From Omnitrophica bacterium GWA2_41_15 (lineage in GTDB: Bacteria; Omnitrophota; Gorgyraeia; Gygaellales; Profunditerraquicolaceae), in the NCBI GenBank assembly GCA_919901915.1, contig CAKKQB010000038.1:2948-39016 (forward strand): a stretch of DNA of 36,069 bases, written 5' to 3'. Below are positions 26,946-35,968 of this stretch, piece by piece; within the stretch, counting starts at the first letter, position 1; every line of letters begins with the position of its first letter. The notes below the pieces were generated by a model, which had not been told where the DNA came from, searched no databases, and was given only the letters and a program-made list of their open reading frames with translations. A program made the position numbers and the translations under genes.

Positions 26946-28046
26946 TCACCAGATAAGTTTTAAGAAAACAGAAGGATAATAAAGTATGCTGTCGGCATTT
27001 TTGACGCGATTCCGATAACCATCCCACCAGGGTAGGCCTGCTTCTATCGCATGTAATTTAAGTTTATTTTGGCGGCGATACATTAAATCAAATCCCACTC
27101 CTAAGGAGAGATGGGGTGTAAGCGCGTAGGCCGCTTCTAATTCAACATCTAAGCCAGAACCTTTTCCCCCTTTTTGCCAAAAAGAAAGATCCCTTAAATT
27201 CCACCAGCCTATTGCTTTTGTCTCTAGATAGGCATAAGCAAGGCTGATTTTGGCTGTAAGTTTGTCCTTGGAGCCGATTGCTCTTAAACCAAGTCGAGGC
27301 CCTTTGTATTCAGTTTTATAAAATGAATCTAGGCCTATGTTGTCAGGCAGACCGGTCACGTAATATTGGGACCCTTCATCTAACAGTATGTATTCCATCA
27401 TTGGGTCTATCAATCTGCAGTGGTTTTTTTGATATTGATAACCGACAAAAATATCAAAAGCAAGTCTATCTATTAATAAAGAATTAGTCGCGACATCTTC
27501 TATAAGAAATAAATGTTTTTGTTTTAAATCCTCTTTATTAAGATCAAATAATCGGTAATAAAAATTTACATTAAAAAATTCCGTTTTTACTTTTTCCATT
27601 TGCTTGGTTATCTGATAATCAATAAATTCATCGGTTCCTTCTGACCACGTAGGATCGTATATGTTCCAGTCTTCGTCCGAACAAGTCCTTTTTTTGAAAT
27701 TGCTACTTCCAAATTTTCCGCCTAAAAAGAATTTTGACCCAAAACCAATTTCGCCTTTAGCAACTGTTATTTTTCCTTCAAAAGGAAATATTAGCTTAGA
27801 AGCCAATCCTCCCTCGCTATCCATTAAATCAAAGGATTGTTCTCCTTTCGCGGCAAAGCCGTATTCTAACGTTAATTCAATGGTTATGTTGCGCAAAGCC
27901 TTTTCCGCGGTATAGTCTCTTTCCGCGGCATTTAGGGCATTTTGTATTGCCACATCTCTTTTAAAAATAAAAGAGGCCTCGTAGGCAAATAAGGAAAGAG
28001 GAAAAATTAAAAATAAGCTTAAGATAAAAATTATTTTCGTTTTCAT
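26946..28046 (-). CDS. Outer-membrane beta-barrel protein, omptin-like
   Basis: 366 residues with a signal peptide (MKTKIIFILSLFLIFPLSLF, cleavage near AYEA), alternating amphipathic strands and a terminal Trp (FLKLIW), as outer-membrane barrels have. The segment SDEDWNIYDPTWSEGTDEF resembles the omptin protease motif DQDWM...TWTDES, and D124 and D126 match the catalytic Asp pair. The Asp-His pair of omptins is not visible: WWNLRDLSFW lies where it would be expected and has no His. It may be a non-proteolytic relative. AAGGAGGTC lies 7 bases before the ATG and only 15 bases separate it from kamA, so it is the last gene of the aminomutase operon. Confidence 0.7.
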   Translation of the reverse strand: MKTKIIFILSLFLIFPLSLFAYEASFIFKRDVAIQNALNAAERDYTAEKALRNITIELTLEYGFAAKGEQSFDLMDSEGGLASKLIFPFEGKITVAKGEIGFGSKFFLGGKFGSSNFKKRTCSDEDWNIYDPTWSEGTDEFIDYQITKQMEKVKTEFFNVNFYYRLFDLNKEDLKQKHLFLIEDVATNSLLIDRLAFDIFVGYQYQKNHCRLIDPMMEYILLDEGSQYYVTGLPDNIGLDSFYKTEYKGPRLGLRAIGSKDKLTAKISLAYAYLETKAIGWWNLRDLSFWQKGGKGSGLDVELEAAYALTPHLSLGVGFDLMYRRQNKLKLHAIEAGLPWWDGYRNRVKNADSILYYPSVFLKLIW

Positions 28047-28061
28047 TTTTTGACCTCCTTT

Positions 28062-29252
28062 TTATTCCAGATACGTATAAATTTTGCCTTTATAATTGCG
28101 CAAAACGTATTTTCCCTTTGCTTGGGAAAGGACATAGTTAGGTCCAACTGGAATTTTTCCGCCGCCGCCTGGGCCATCTATAACATAGGTAGGTATGGCA
28201 TAGCCTGAAGTATGACCCCTTAATTTTTCAATTATATTTATTCCTGTCGCGACAGGTGTGCGAAAATGCTGTGTGCCTTTTACCGGATCGCATTGATAGA
28301 TATAGTATGGCCGGACTCTGATTTTGACTAATTCATGCATAAGTTTTTTCATAAGATACGGCCTGTCATTGATGCCTTTCAAGAGAACTGTCTGGCTTCC
28401 TAAGGGAATTCCCGCGTCTGAAAGCATATCGCAGGCGATTTTGCAACGCCTAGTAATTTCTTTAGGATGGTTAAAATGTATGCTAAGCCAAACAGGAGAG
28501 TATTTCTTAAGCGTATTTACTAGTTTTTCTGTTATGCGCTGAGGAATCGTTACCGGAACGCGAGTACCTATTCTCAAAAACTCAACATGCGAGATAGAGC
28601 GGATTTTTTGAAGCAGGTTTTCAATTGCTTCATCCTCTAACATAAAAGGGTCTCCGCCAGAAATTAAGACATCTCGGATTTTCTTATTTGATTTTATATA
28701 TTCTATTGCCGCGTCAAATTTTGAAACAGGATTATTTTCCTGTTCAGGCTCTTGCGGGTGTTCTCCGACTAATCTTCTCCGGGTGCAATGACGGCAATAC
28801 ATTCCACAGTGATCCGTTGCCAATAGCAAAACCCTGTCTGGGTATCTGTGCACAAGATGAGGCGCGGGAGAATCCCTGTCTTCGGCCAGCGGATCAATCA
28901 TTTCATGCGCGGAGGCAATGGATTCCGCGGATGTCGGAACTGCCTGGCGTCTTAATGGGCAAGAGGGGTCATCAGGGTCAATTAATGTTGCCCAGTAAGG
29001 TGTTATGGCCATGGAAAGCCTGCCTGTAGCTTTTTCTATGCCTTTTTCTTCTTCGGGAGTTAGCTTTATAACTTGGGAAAGCTCTTCTTTGGTAGAAATC
29101 CTGTGTTTAAGCTGCCAACGCCAGTCTTCCCATTCCAGAGGGTTTACGTCTTTATAAATACATATCTGCTGGTAATCGCGGGGTCGCTGAATTTTGCGAA
29201 CATGTATTTCAGTCTGCGTTTTTTCATTGTCAACTAACATGGAGTTACTCAA
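28062..29252 (-). CDS. kamA: Lysine 2,3-aminomutase (radical SAM, PLP)
   Basis: Interconverts L-lysine and L-beta-lysine with a [4Fe-4S]-SAM radical and PLP. 396 residues. The radical-SAM cysteines are C149, C153 and C156 (CGMYCRHC). The PLP lysine is K366 in PGGGGKIP. The substrate-binding Asp residues of clostridial LAM correspond to D322 (YQCDP) and D359 (VIDGP). The N-terminal WEDWRWQLKHRI and length favour true LAM over the shorter EpmB type. The C-terminal cysteines that bind zinc in the clostridial enzyme are absent. The start is probably TTG at 29252, preceded by AGGAG at 4 bases and overlapping the upstream stop (TTGA). An ATG at 29240 is the alternative. No beta-lysine acetyltransferase (ablB) is adjacent. 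Confidence 0.92.
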   Translation of the reverse strand: MSNSMLVDNEKTQTEIHVRKIQRPRDYQQICIYKDVNPLEWEDWRWQLKHRISTKEELSQVIKLTPEEEKGIEKATGRLSMAITPYWATLIDPDDPSCPLRRQAVPTSAESIASAHEMIDPLAEDRDSPAPHLVHRYPDRVLLLATDHCGMYCRHCTRRRLVGEHPQEPEQENNPVSKFDAAIEYIKSNKKIRDVLISGGDPFMLEDEAIENLLQKIRSISHVEFLRIGTRVPVTIPQRITEKLVNTLKKYSPVWLSIHFNHPKEITRRCKIACDMLSDAGIPLGSQTVLLKGINDRPYLMKKLMHELVKIRVRPYYIYQCDPVKGTQHFRTPVATGINIIEKLRGHTSGYAIPTYVIDGPGGGGKIPVGPNYVLSQAKGKYVLRNYKGKIYTYLE

Positions 29253-30250
29253 TTTACTCCTTTCTTTCTTGAGGCGCTTAAGAGTATCGTTTCGATTAAG
29301 TCCTCATACCTCATGCCAGCGGCATAGGCCATAAACGGAAAATTTGATTCTTTGGGATTAAGCCCGGGCAATGGATTTATTTCTAATACATACGGAATAT
29401 TGTCCTTGCTTAAACGTATATCTACGCGCGAAACACCAAAACAACCTATCGCGTGATGCGTGCGCAACGCCGTTTCTTTTACCCGTCTTTCAACCTCTTT
29501 GTCTAAGCGCGCGGGGCAATGAAAAGTAGGGGTTAGCCCTAATTCTGTATTGCCTTGGTATTCTTTCACGCGCCAGGAGTAAAAATATTCACCGCTTTTC
29601 CGGCAACTCGAAAAATCTATTTCTAGAACCGGCAGTATCGTAGTTGTTTCATTTTCTAAAATACCGACAGTGAGTTCCCTGCCTTCAATAAATTCTTCAA
29701 CTAGCACTTCTTGTTTATATAAATTTATCGTTTCTTTAACTTTCGCGTAAAGGCTTTCTTCGTCATGGACGACACTTGTCTTATCTATTCCTTTAGCGGA
29801 ACCTTCGTAATTAGGTTTTATAATTAATGGAAACTGTAAAAGTTCAATTATTTTTTCCGCGCCTTTCCTAAAAATTTGAAAACGCGGAGTTGGTATGTCC
29901 TCTGCCAATAAGATTTTTTTAGTCAGGGCCTTATTCATTGCCAATGCCAAAGAAAATGTCTTTGAGCCCGTATATGGTATATCTAAAAGATCGAGCAACG
30001 CGGGTACTTCCGATTCACGGAATTTCGTAAATTTTCCTTCAGCAATATTAAAAACTATATCAACGTGGTTTTTTTTAAAATAAGAAAGAGCGGTATAATC
30101 ACCAACATCTACTTTGTCTACTGTATGACCTTTGGCGCAAAGGGCTCTTGAAATTGCCTCTATTGTTTCCGGTGAATCGAATTCTGAATAATAATCCGCG
30201 GGCAGAGTTTGGTCTTTTTTCTTTAGGTTGAACGTCAGAGCAACCTTCAT
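29249..30250 (-). CDS. D-Ala-D-Ala ligase-like ATP-grasp enzyme (copy 2)
   Basis: 333 residues of the Ddl-like ATP-grasp type. Visible are the N-terminal alpha/beta region (VDIVFNIAEGKFTKFRESEVP), ATP-binding strands FPLIIKPNYEGSAKGI and VLVEEFIEGRELTVGIL, and the metal-binding end RVDIRLSKDNIPYVLEINPLPGLNP. Such enzymes join a carboxylate to an amine using ATP. The N-terminal catalytic loop differs from cell-wall Ddl (AEGKFTKFRES), so the substrate is probably not D-Ala. It is clearly paralogous to the next gene upstream and lies between it and kamA, with an 8-base gap and a 4-base overlap. Substrate unknown. Confidence 0.85.
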   Translation of the reverse strand: MKVALTFNLKKKDQTLPADYYSEFDSPETIEAISRALCAKGHTVDKVDVGDYTALSYFKKNHVDIVFNIAEGKFTKFRESEVPALLDLLDIPYTGSKTFSLALAMNKALTKKILLAEDIPTPRFQIFRKGAEKIIELLQFPLIIKPNYEGSAKGIDKTSVVHDEESLYAKVKETINLYKQEVLVEEFIEGRELTVGILENETTTILPVLEIDFSSCRKSGEYFYSWRVKEYQGNTELGLTPTFHCPARLDKEVERRVKETALRTHHAIGCFGVSRVDIRLSKDNIPYVLEINPLPGLNPKESNFPFMAYAAGMRYEDLIETILLSASRKKGVN

Positions 30251-30258
30251 TTTTTATT

Positions 30259-31260
30259 TTACGCGGTAGCGCTGTATCTTTTAAATGCTGTTTCAATAAT
30301 CTTTCCAATCATCTGTTCGTAGGTAATGCCCATGACTTTGGATATTAACATGAACACGTCTTCTGTTGATAATGAAGGAAGCGGATTTATTTCTAATATA
30401 TAAGGCTTGCCTTTTTTGTCAACTCTCACATCAACTCTTCCGAAATCACGGCACTCGACAGACTTGTATGCCCTTAATGCCTGGTCTTTAATTTTTGTTT
30501 CTAATTCTTTGGATGAGAGTATTGGGCAAATATATTTTAATCTATCTGAATGCACGCGCGCGAAGGTATAAAATTGATCTCCTAGCTCTACGGTTCCGTC
30601 TATTTCTACCTGCACAACCGGTAAGACATCAATTGGGTCATTGCCGACAATTGCAACTGTAAATTCCTGACCGGTAATGAATTCCTCTACTAACGCGGGT
30701 TGTTTATAGGTGTCAATAATTAATTCCACTTGTTTTTTTAATTCTTCTTTGTCTTTAACGCGTGAATCATCCGAGAGACCTTTAGATGAACCTTCAAAGC
30801 GCGGTTTAACAATCATAGGGAACGCGCAATGATTAGCATTAAGAATAGAATCAAGATTATTTAAGGAGCTTACCTCGAAAAATTTTGGCGTGGTCACACC
30901 GTCTGAAATAAAAATTTTTTTTGCCATTATTTTATCCAAAGTAATGCCCAGCGTAAGAGCGTCCGACCCGACAAAAGGTATGCCATGCATTTCTAAGAGT
31001 ATGGGTACTTGCGACTCCCTATTTCTTCCAAGGTAGCCTTCTGAAATATTAAATACGATATCTACGTTAAGGTCAGAAAGTTGTTCTAATAATTTTTTCG
31101 CGTTACCGATGCGTTTTACTTTATAGCCATTGGCTTCTATCGCGTTGGCAACAACATCCACTGTAGAAAGATTATCAAATTCCGCGTTGGCGTCTATAGG
31201 GTCGCCTTTTTTAAATACGTAATCTGTTTTTAAATCGTAAGTTAAGCCGACTGTTTTCAT
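30259..31260 (-). CDS. D-Ala-D-Ala ligase-like ATP-grasp enzyme (copy 1)
   Basis: 333 residues, the same length as its downstream paralogue. It shares VDIVFNISEGYLGRNRESQVP, MIVKPRFEGSSKGL, ALVEEFITGQEFTVAIV and FGRVDVRVDKKGKPYILEIN. The ATP-grasp metal ligands (Asp, Glu, Asn in DVRV...EIN) are intact. The copies differ in their middle parts, for example QFYTFARVHSDRLKYICPIL here against EYFYSWRVKEYQGNTELGLT there, which suggests different substrates or successive couplings. It is first in the ligase-ligase-kamA-barrel operon, downstream of a candidate promoter at 31450-31478. No Shine-Dalgarno is apparent. Confidence 0.85.
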   Translation of the reverse strand: MKTVGLTYDLKTDYVFKKGDPIDANAEFDNLSTVDVVANAIEANGYKVKRIGNAKKLLEQLSDLNVDIVFNISEGYLGRNRESQVPILLEMHGIPFVGSDALTLGITLDKIMAKKIFISDGVTTPKFFEVSSLNNLDSILNANHCAFPMIVKPRFEGSSKGLSDDSRVKDKEELKKQVELIIDTYKQPALVEEFITGQEFTVAIVGNDPIDVLPVVQVEIDGTVELGDQFYTFARVHSDRLKYICPILSSKELETKIKDQALRAYKSVECRDFGRVDVRVDKKGKPYILEINPLPSLSTEDVFMLISKVMGITYEQMIGKIIETAFKRYSATA

Positions 31261-31449
31261 GGGTATGCAAAAAATAAGGGCCCCTTCAACAATAAGAGCC
31301 CGTATAAAGTTTAACTGGCTGTTTTCATTTGGGCCAATTTTTCTCCAGAAAAATTATTTAACTAAGCGTTTAGACTTTAGAACTTCGCGTATTATTAGAA
31401 TCTAATCTCCGATACAATAAATTAAATTCTAAATGAAGTTTATAATATT

Positions 31450-31478
31450 TTTTTATCACAATATACCGTTATTGTCAA
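31450..31478 (-). promoter_or_regulatory. Candidate promoter of the ATP-grasp/kamA operon
   Basis: On the minus strand: -35 TTGACA (31473-31478), 17-base spacer, and a weak -10 TAAAAA (31450-31455). The -35 is perfect and the -10 matches 3 of 6. Confidence 0.4.
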
Positions 31479-31514
31479 GGAAAGTTTTAACTTTTATATC
31501 GCGGTAAAAAAAAG

Positions 31515-31543
31515 TTGTTTTCTCGCTGATTATGTGGTATACT
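31515..31543 (+). promoter_or_regulatory. Promoter TTGTTT-N17-TATACT upstream of the 6S RNA candidate
   Basis: -35 TTGTTT (31515-31520), 17-base spacer, -10 TATACT (31538-31543). The same two hexamers and spacing, and the flanking TGGTATACTTAT and AAGGAAAG, recur before the c-di-GMP riboswitch at 35637. The predicted start near 31550 would give a longer 6S precursor. Confidence 0.6.
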
Positions 31544-31587
31544 TATTTTGTAAGGAAAGAAATAGAAAATAGTTTTTTTGATTTTTT

Positions 31588-31593
31588 TATAAT
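31588..31593 (+). promoter_or_regulatory. -10 element TATAAT of the 6S RNA candidate
   Basis: A perfect TATAAT that ends 6 bases before C31600, the first base of the long closing stem of the RNA. No good -35 is seen at 17 bases (gaaaat), so it may rely on the upstream T-rich tract. Confidence 0.5.
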
Positions 31594-31599
31594 TGAAAT

Positions 31600-31750
31600 C
31601 CCTGCGATGCGCGTTAGAATGTTCGATAGTTATTGAACCAACACAATTGTCAGGGGAGCTTGTATTCGAGGATGTTAACGCGTCCAAGAGAGAGCACCCA
31701 CCTGTAACCAAACCGGTTCAAAATATCCTTCTAACGGCATTTTTGCGGGG
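31600..31750 (+). ncRNA. ssrS: Probable 6S RNA
   Basis: The region folds by hand into a 6S-like rod. CCCTGC pairs with GCGGGG, ATGC with GCAT and CGTTAGAA with TTCTAACG, giving an 18-pair closing stem. A large central bubble follows, with a small hairpin on its 3' strand (AACC-aaacc-GGTT). An irregular terminal stem is bounded by CAGG/CCTG. A T-run (31752-31758) follows the 3' end. 6S RNA binds the housekeeping RNA polymerase holoenzyme by mimicking an open promoter. rarA follows directly, and B. subtilis also has a 6S gene in the aspS-yrvM-rarA neighbourhood. At about 151 bases it is on the short side. A covariance-model search would settle it. Confidence 0.6.
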
Positions 31751-31761
31751 ATTTTTTTAGC

Positions 31762-33078
31762 ATGGATTTATTTGAAGAGAAGATTGCAGGGAATTTTAAA
31801 GACTTGCCTCTGGCTGTGCGCATGCGGCCACGAATTTTAGATGAGTTTGTTGGTCAGGAGCAAATATTAGGCAAAGACAAACTTCTTCGGCGTTTCATTG
31901 AAGCAGACCGTTTAAGTTCGGTTATCTTATATGGCCCGCCGGGAATAGGAAAAACCTCTTTAGCTTATTGTATTGCTAATGTTACCAAGGCTTGTTATGT
32001 AGCCATAAATGCCACCACTTCAAACATAGAAGAATTAAGAAAACTGATCAACGCGGCAAAATTAAAGAAATTAAACAGCGGTCAAAAAACTATACTTTTT
32101 ATTGACGAGATTCACCGTTTTAATAAGGTGCAGCAGGATGTGCTTTTGCCTGATATAGAAGAAGGCAATCCTGTTCTCATTGGCGCGACTGTTCATAATC
32201 CCTTCTTTTCTCTTGCCTCCGCGCTTTTATCGCGCTCGTTAGTTTGTGAATTAAAAGCCTTAAAAGAAAAAGATATTTTGACAATTCTTGACCGCGCTCT
32301 TTCAGATAAAATCAGAGGTTTAGGTAGCCTGAAAATAAAAATTGATAAAAAGGCGCTTTCCTTTTTAGCTAAAATATGCGAGGGTGATGCCCGGCGTAGT
32401 CTTAGTGCTTTAGAAATAGGAGCGCTTACCACTCCAAAGGCAGAGGATGGCGTTATAAATTTTGATTTAGGGGTCGCGCAGGAATCCATTCAGAAGAAAG
32501 CCATACTTTATGATCAGGGTGAGGACGCGCATTACGACACGGCTTCAGCTTTTATAAAATCAATGCGTGGTTCTGATCCGGATGCGGCATTGTATTGGAT
32601 GGCAAAGATGCTTTGCGCGGGCGAAGAAGCGCGTTTTATTGCCCGTCGGATTTGTATTTTGGCGGCAGAGGATGTGGGGAATGCCGATCCTTTAGCCTTA
32701 GTTTTAGCCAACGCGGCTTTACAGATCTCAGAGTTTGTGGGCCTTCCTGAGGCGCGCACACCCTTGGCACAAGCCTGTATTTATGTTAGTTGCGCTCCTA
32801 AATCAAATGCCAGTTACCTGGCGATTGAGAAAGCCTATCAGGATATTGAAAAAGAGAGGGTTCAGGAAGTGCCAGAACACCTTAAAGATTCTTCTTATCC
32901 GGGCGCAGAAAAGTTAGGCCATGGAAAAGGCTACAAATATGCCCATGATTACGAAGGCCACTACGTGAAACAAGAATACGTTCGAAAAGCGGTTAAATAT
33001 TATGAGCCCGCGAATATCGGATATGAGGCAAAGATTAAACAGCGGATGGATAAATTAAAAGAAAATAAACCAACCTAG
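31762..33078 (+). CDS. rarA: Replication-associated recombination protein A (RarA/MgsA)
   Basis: An AAA+ ATPase acting at stalled replication forks. 438 residues: LAVRMRPRILDEFVGQEQILG at the N-terminus, Walker A GPPGIGKT (58-65), Walker B ILFIDEIHRF, and the sensor region GDARRSLSALE. The C-terminal tetramerisation part has ARRICILAAEDVGNADPLAL, LPEARTPLAQACIYVSCAPKSN and the ending segment LGHGKGYKYAHDYEGHYVKQEY. The ATG is 11 bases after the end of the 6S candidate, whose 3' GCGGGG may double as a weak ribosome-binding site. It is probably read from the 6S promoter by read-through. Confidence 0.96.
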   Translation: MDLFEEKIAGNFKDLPLAVRMRPRILDEFVGQEQILGKDKLLRRFIEADRLSSVILYGPPGIGKTSLAYCIANVTKACYVAINATTSNIEELRKLINAAKLKKLNSGQKTILFIDEIHRFNKVQQDVLLPDIEEGNPVLIGATVHNPFFSLASALLSRSLVCELKALKEKDILTILDRALSDKIRGLGSLKIKIDKKALSFLAKICEGDARRSLSALEIGALTTPKAEDGVINFDLGVAQESIQKKAILYDQGEDAHYDTASAFIKSMRGSDPDAALYWMAKMLCAGEEARFIARRICILAAEDVGNADPLALVLANAALQISEFVGLPEARTPLAQACIYVSCAPKSNASYLAIEKAYQDIEKERVQEVPEHLKDSSYPGAEKLGHGKGYKYAHDYEGHYVKQEYVRKAVKYYEPANIGYEAKIKQRMDKLKENKPT

Positions 33079-33135
33079 CTACCACACCAGTAACCCCATC
33101 CCCTTCAATTTTATTTGACATTTTTAAAAAACTCC

Positions 33136-33163
33136 TTGACAATCCCCTCTTTTTGCTTATAAT
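33136..33163 (+). promoter_or_regulatory. Consensus housekeeping promoter of groES-groEL
   Basis: -35 TTGACA (33136-33141), 16-base spacer, -10 TATAAT (33158-33163), both perfect. The predicted start near 33170 leaves a leader of about 120 bases. That leader contains a hairpin (ccctttgatg/catcagggg, 33252-33273) just before the groES Shine-Dalgarno. No CIRCE element (TTAGCACTC-N9-GAGTGCTAA) is seen. Confidence 0.8.
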
Positions 33164-33292
33164 TAATACTCTACTGATTAAAAGGCTGAATTTCTGTGAA
33201 GAAGGCTTGTGTTTTGTACGGTCTTTCATTGATTGATAGTGGAAGAAGGTTCCCTTTGATGTATCATCAGGGGTCATTTAAGGAGGTGGGTT

Positions 33293-33583
33293 ATGAGTAT
33301 TCAACCATTAGGGGATCGCGTGGTAGTTAGCCCCTTGGAAGCAGAAACAAAAACCAAAGGCGGCATAGTTTTGCCCGATACAGCTAAAGAAAAACCCCAA
33401 GAAGGAAAAGTTGTGGCTGTAGGTAAAGGTAAAGTTTCGGAAACCGGAAACATCTTACCGTTAGAGGTAAAGGTCGGAGATAAGGTATTATATGGAAAAT
33501 ATTCCGGTAATGAAATTACTACCAAAGAAGGCGAAGAGCTTTTGATTATGCGTGAAGAGGATATTCTCGCGATTATTAAATAG
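33293..33583 (+). CDS. groES: Co-chaperonin GroES
   Basis: The 10-kDa lid of the GroEL folding chamber. 96 residues: [36 protein letters not shown] is the family N-terminus with the mobile loop. The [14 protein letters not shown] and [18 protein letters not shown] ending are also typical. AAGGAGGTG lies about 6 bases before the ATG, a very strong site. groEL follows after 41 bases. Confidence 0.98.
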   Translation: MSIQPLGDRVVVSPLEAETKTKGGIVLPDTAKEKPQEGKVVAVGKGKVSETGNILPLEVKVGDKVLYGKYSGNEITTKEGEELLIMREEDILAIIK

Positions 33584-33612
33584 CAGATAGAAAAACTAAA
33601 CGCTAATTTTAA

Positions 33613-35274
<1,662 letters not shown>

Positions 35275-35340
35275 ACGCGAATTACCACGCTTGCCTGCCA
35301 GCAGGCAGGAATAAAAGTCAAATTATCGCGAATAAAAATC

Positions 35341-35373
35341 AAAAAGGGCGAAGATAAAATCTTCGCCCTTTTT
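35341..35373 (+). terminator. Rho-independent terminator of groES-groEL
   Basis: Perfect 15-base arms aaaaagggcgaagat / atcttcgcccttttt with an aaa loop. It is A-flanked and T-flanked, so it could act in both directions. A smaller palindrome, tgcctgccagcaggca, lies before it at about 35293-35308. Confidence 0.95.
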
Positions 35374-35385
35374 GATTTGTGATTA

Positions 35386-35602
35386 GGACACTGTTGCAAA
35401 ATAACAAATTTTCGTTGTGGCTTCGGCTATAGGAAGTCGAACCATAGCCTTGTGTGGTAAAGATTTCTCGTCGCTTCGCTCCTCGAAATGACAAGACTTA
35501 ACCTCAAACTGTCATTTCGACCGAAGGGAGAAATCTTAAACGTCGCGTAGGGGCGGGCTTGCCCGCCCAAAAAGAAAGGTTCTTTTGTAAACAATAGGTT
35601 CC
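35386..35602. repeat. Repeat cluster D (MITE-like end, REP-like units, GC hairpin)
   Basis: The left end GGACACTGTTGCAAAAT (35386-35402) matches the termini of the elements at 11652, 15356 and 24383. The right end near 35583-35602 is uncertain. Inside are: the dnaA/xseA-type word ggcttcggctataggaagtc at 35419; two units, gatttctcgtcgcttcgctc running to cgaaatgac (35464-35492) and gtcatttcgaccgaagggag running to aaatc (35511-35535), which face away from each other; and the perfect hairpin gggcgggcttgcccgccc (35551-35568). There is no gene between groEL and 35968. Confidence 0.65.
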
Positions 35603-35636
35603 CAATTGTAAATTTAACCCGCGATTTTTGGCTCCC

Positions 35637-35665
35637 TTGTTTTTTGTTGGTTTATATGGTATACT
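35637..35665 (+). promoter_or_regulatory. Promoter TTGTTT-N17-TATACT of the riboswitch transcript
   Basis: -35 TTGTTT (35637-35642), 17-base spacer, -10 TATACT (35660-35665). Transcription would start near 35672, about 40 bases before the aptamer. Confidence 0.65.
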
Positions 35666-35710
35666 TATAACGAAAGGAAAGTTTTGAGATAATAAGTATA
35701 AAAATTTATT

Positions 35711-35814
35711 GTTTTTCGATAAAAGCAAACTATCCGAAAGGATGGGACGCAAAGCTATAGGGTCTCACCCCGCGCCGTATGGTGCAGGGTGAGATAGCCA
35801 GTTGCCGAAAAAAC
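35711..35814 (+). promoter_or_regulatory. Cyclic-di-GMP-I riboswitch (GEMM-I aptamer)
   Basis: The conserved core is present: agcaaactatccgaaaggat (GCAAAC, then a GAAA-capped P2 hairpin), gggacgcaaagctatagg (GGGACGCAAAGC), then a P3 hairpin ggtctcacccc/gggtgagat, and the closing agccagttgccg. P1 is gtttttcg paired with cgaaaaaac. Such aptamers sense cyclic di-GMP and control biofilm, pilus and surface-protein genes. The 3' strand of P1 (aaaaaca) could also pair with tgttttg at 35824-35830. This suggests a switch with the terminator that follows, though I cannot tell whether it is ON or OFF. Confidence 0.93.
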
Positions 35815-35832
35815 AGGTTCTATTGTTTTGCT

Positions 35833-35870
35833 AACCCCCATTTCTTTTGGAAAGAAAGGGGGTTTTATTT
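35833..35870 (+). terminator. Intrinsic terminator of the c-di-GMP riboswitch
   Basis: Arms aaccccc-a-tttcttt and aaagaaa-gggggtt around a tgg-type loop, followed by ttttatttt. It lies between aptamer and start codon, so regulation is likely by premature termination. Confidence 0.85.
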
Positions 35871-35968
35871 TGAGGTCTTTTTAATAGATTTGGGTTGAAG
35901 AAGAAAGTTTCCATATAAAAAGAATCGGGATTTCGGAAAAAATTTGGGTAGAAAAGGAGGAAAATAAA

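Larger units (their letters stand above)
31261..31599. other. Intergenic region with divergent promoters
   Basis: No gene is seen in these 339 bases. It holds the leader of the ATP-grasp/kamA operon (about 190 bases, leftward), a perfect TTGACA -35 on the minus strand, and two rightward promoter-like sites that lead into the 6S RNA candidate. The segment 31261-31345 has GC-rich words (gggcccc, gagcccg, gggcc) that could pair in the operon leader, but I could not fold a known riboswitch. Confidence 0.6.

Noticed and set aside
28062-29252. EpmB (EF-P lysine aminomutase) as the identity of the KamA protein
   Set aside because: The 396-residue length, the N-terminal WEDWRWQLKHRI and both lysine-binding Asp residues fit lysine 2,3-aminomutase. 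No epmA or efp is adjacent.
31487-31711. A 74-codon minus-strand frame over the 6S region
   Set aside because: It overlaps the structured RNA candidate and both promoters, and its sequence is low-complexity without a start signal.
33079-33292. CIRCE element before groES
   Set aside because: No inverted TTAGCACTC pair is present. The actctac at 33169 has no matching partner.
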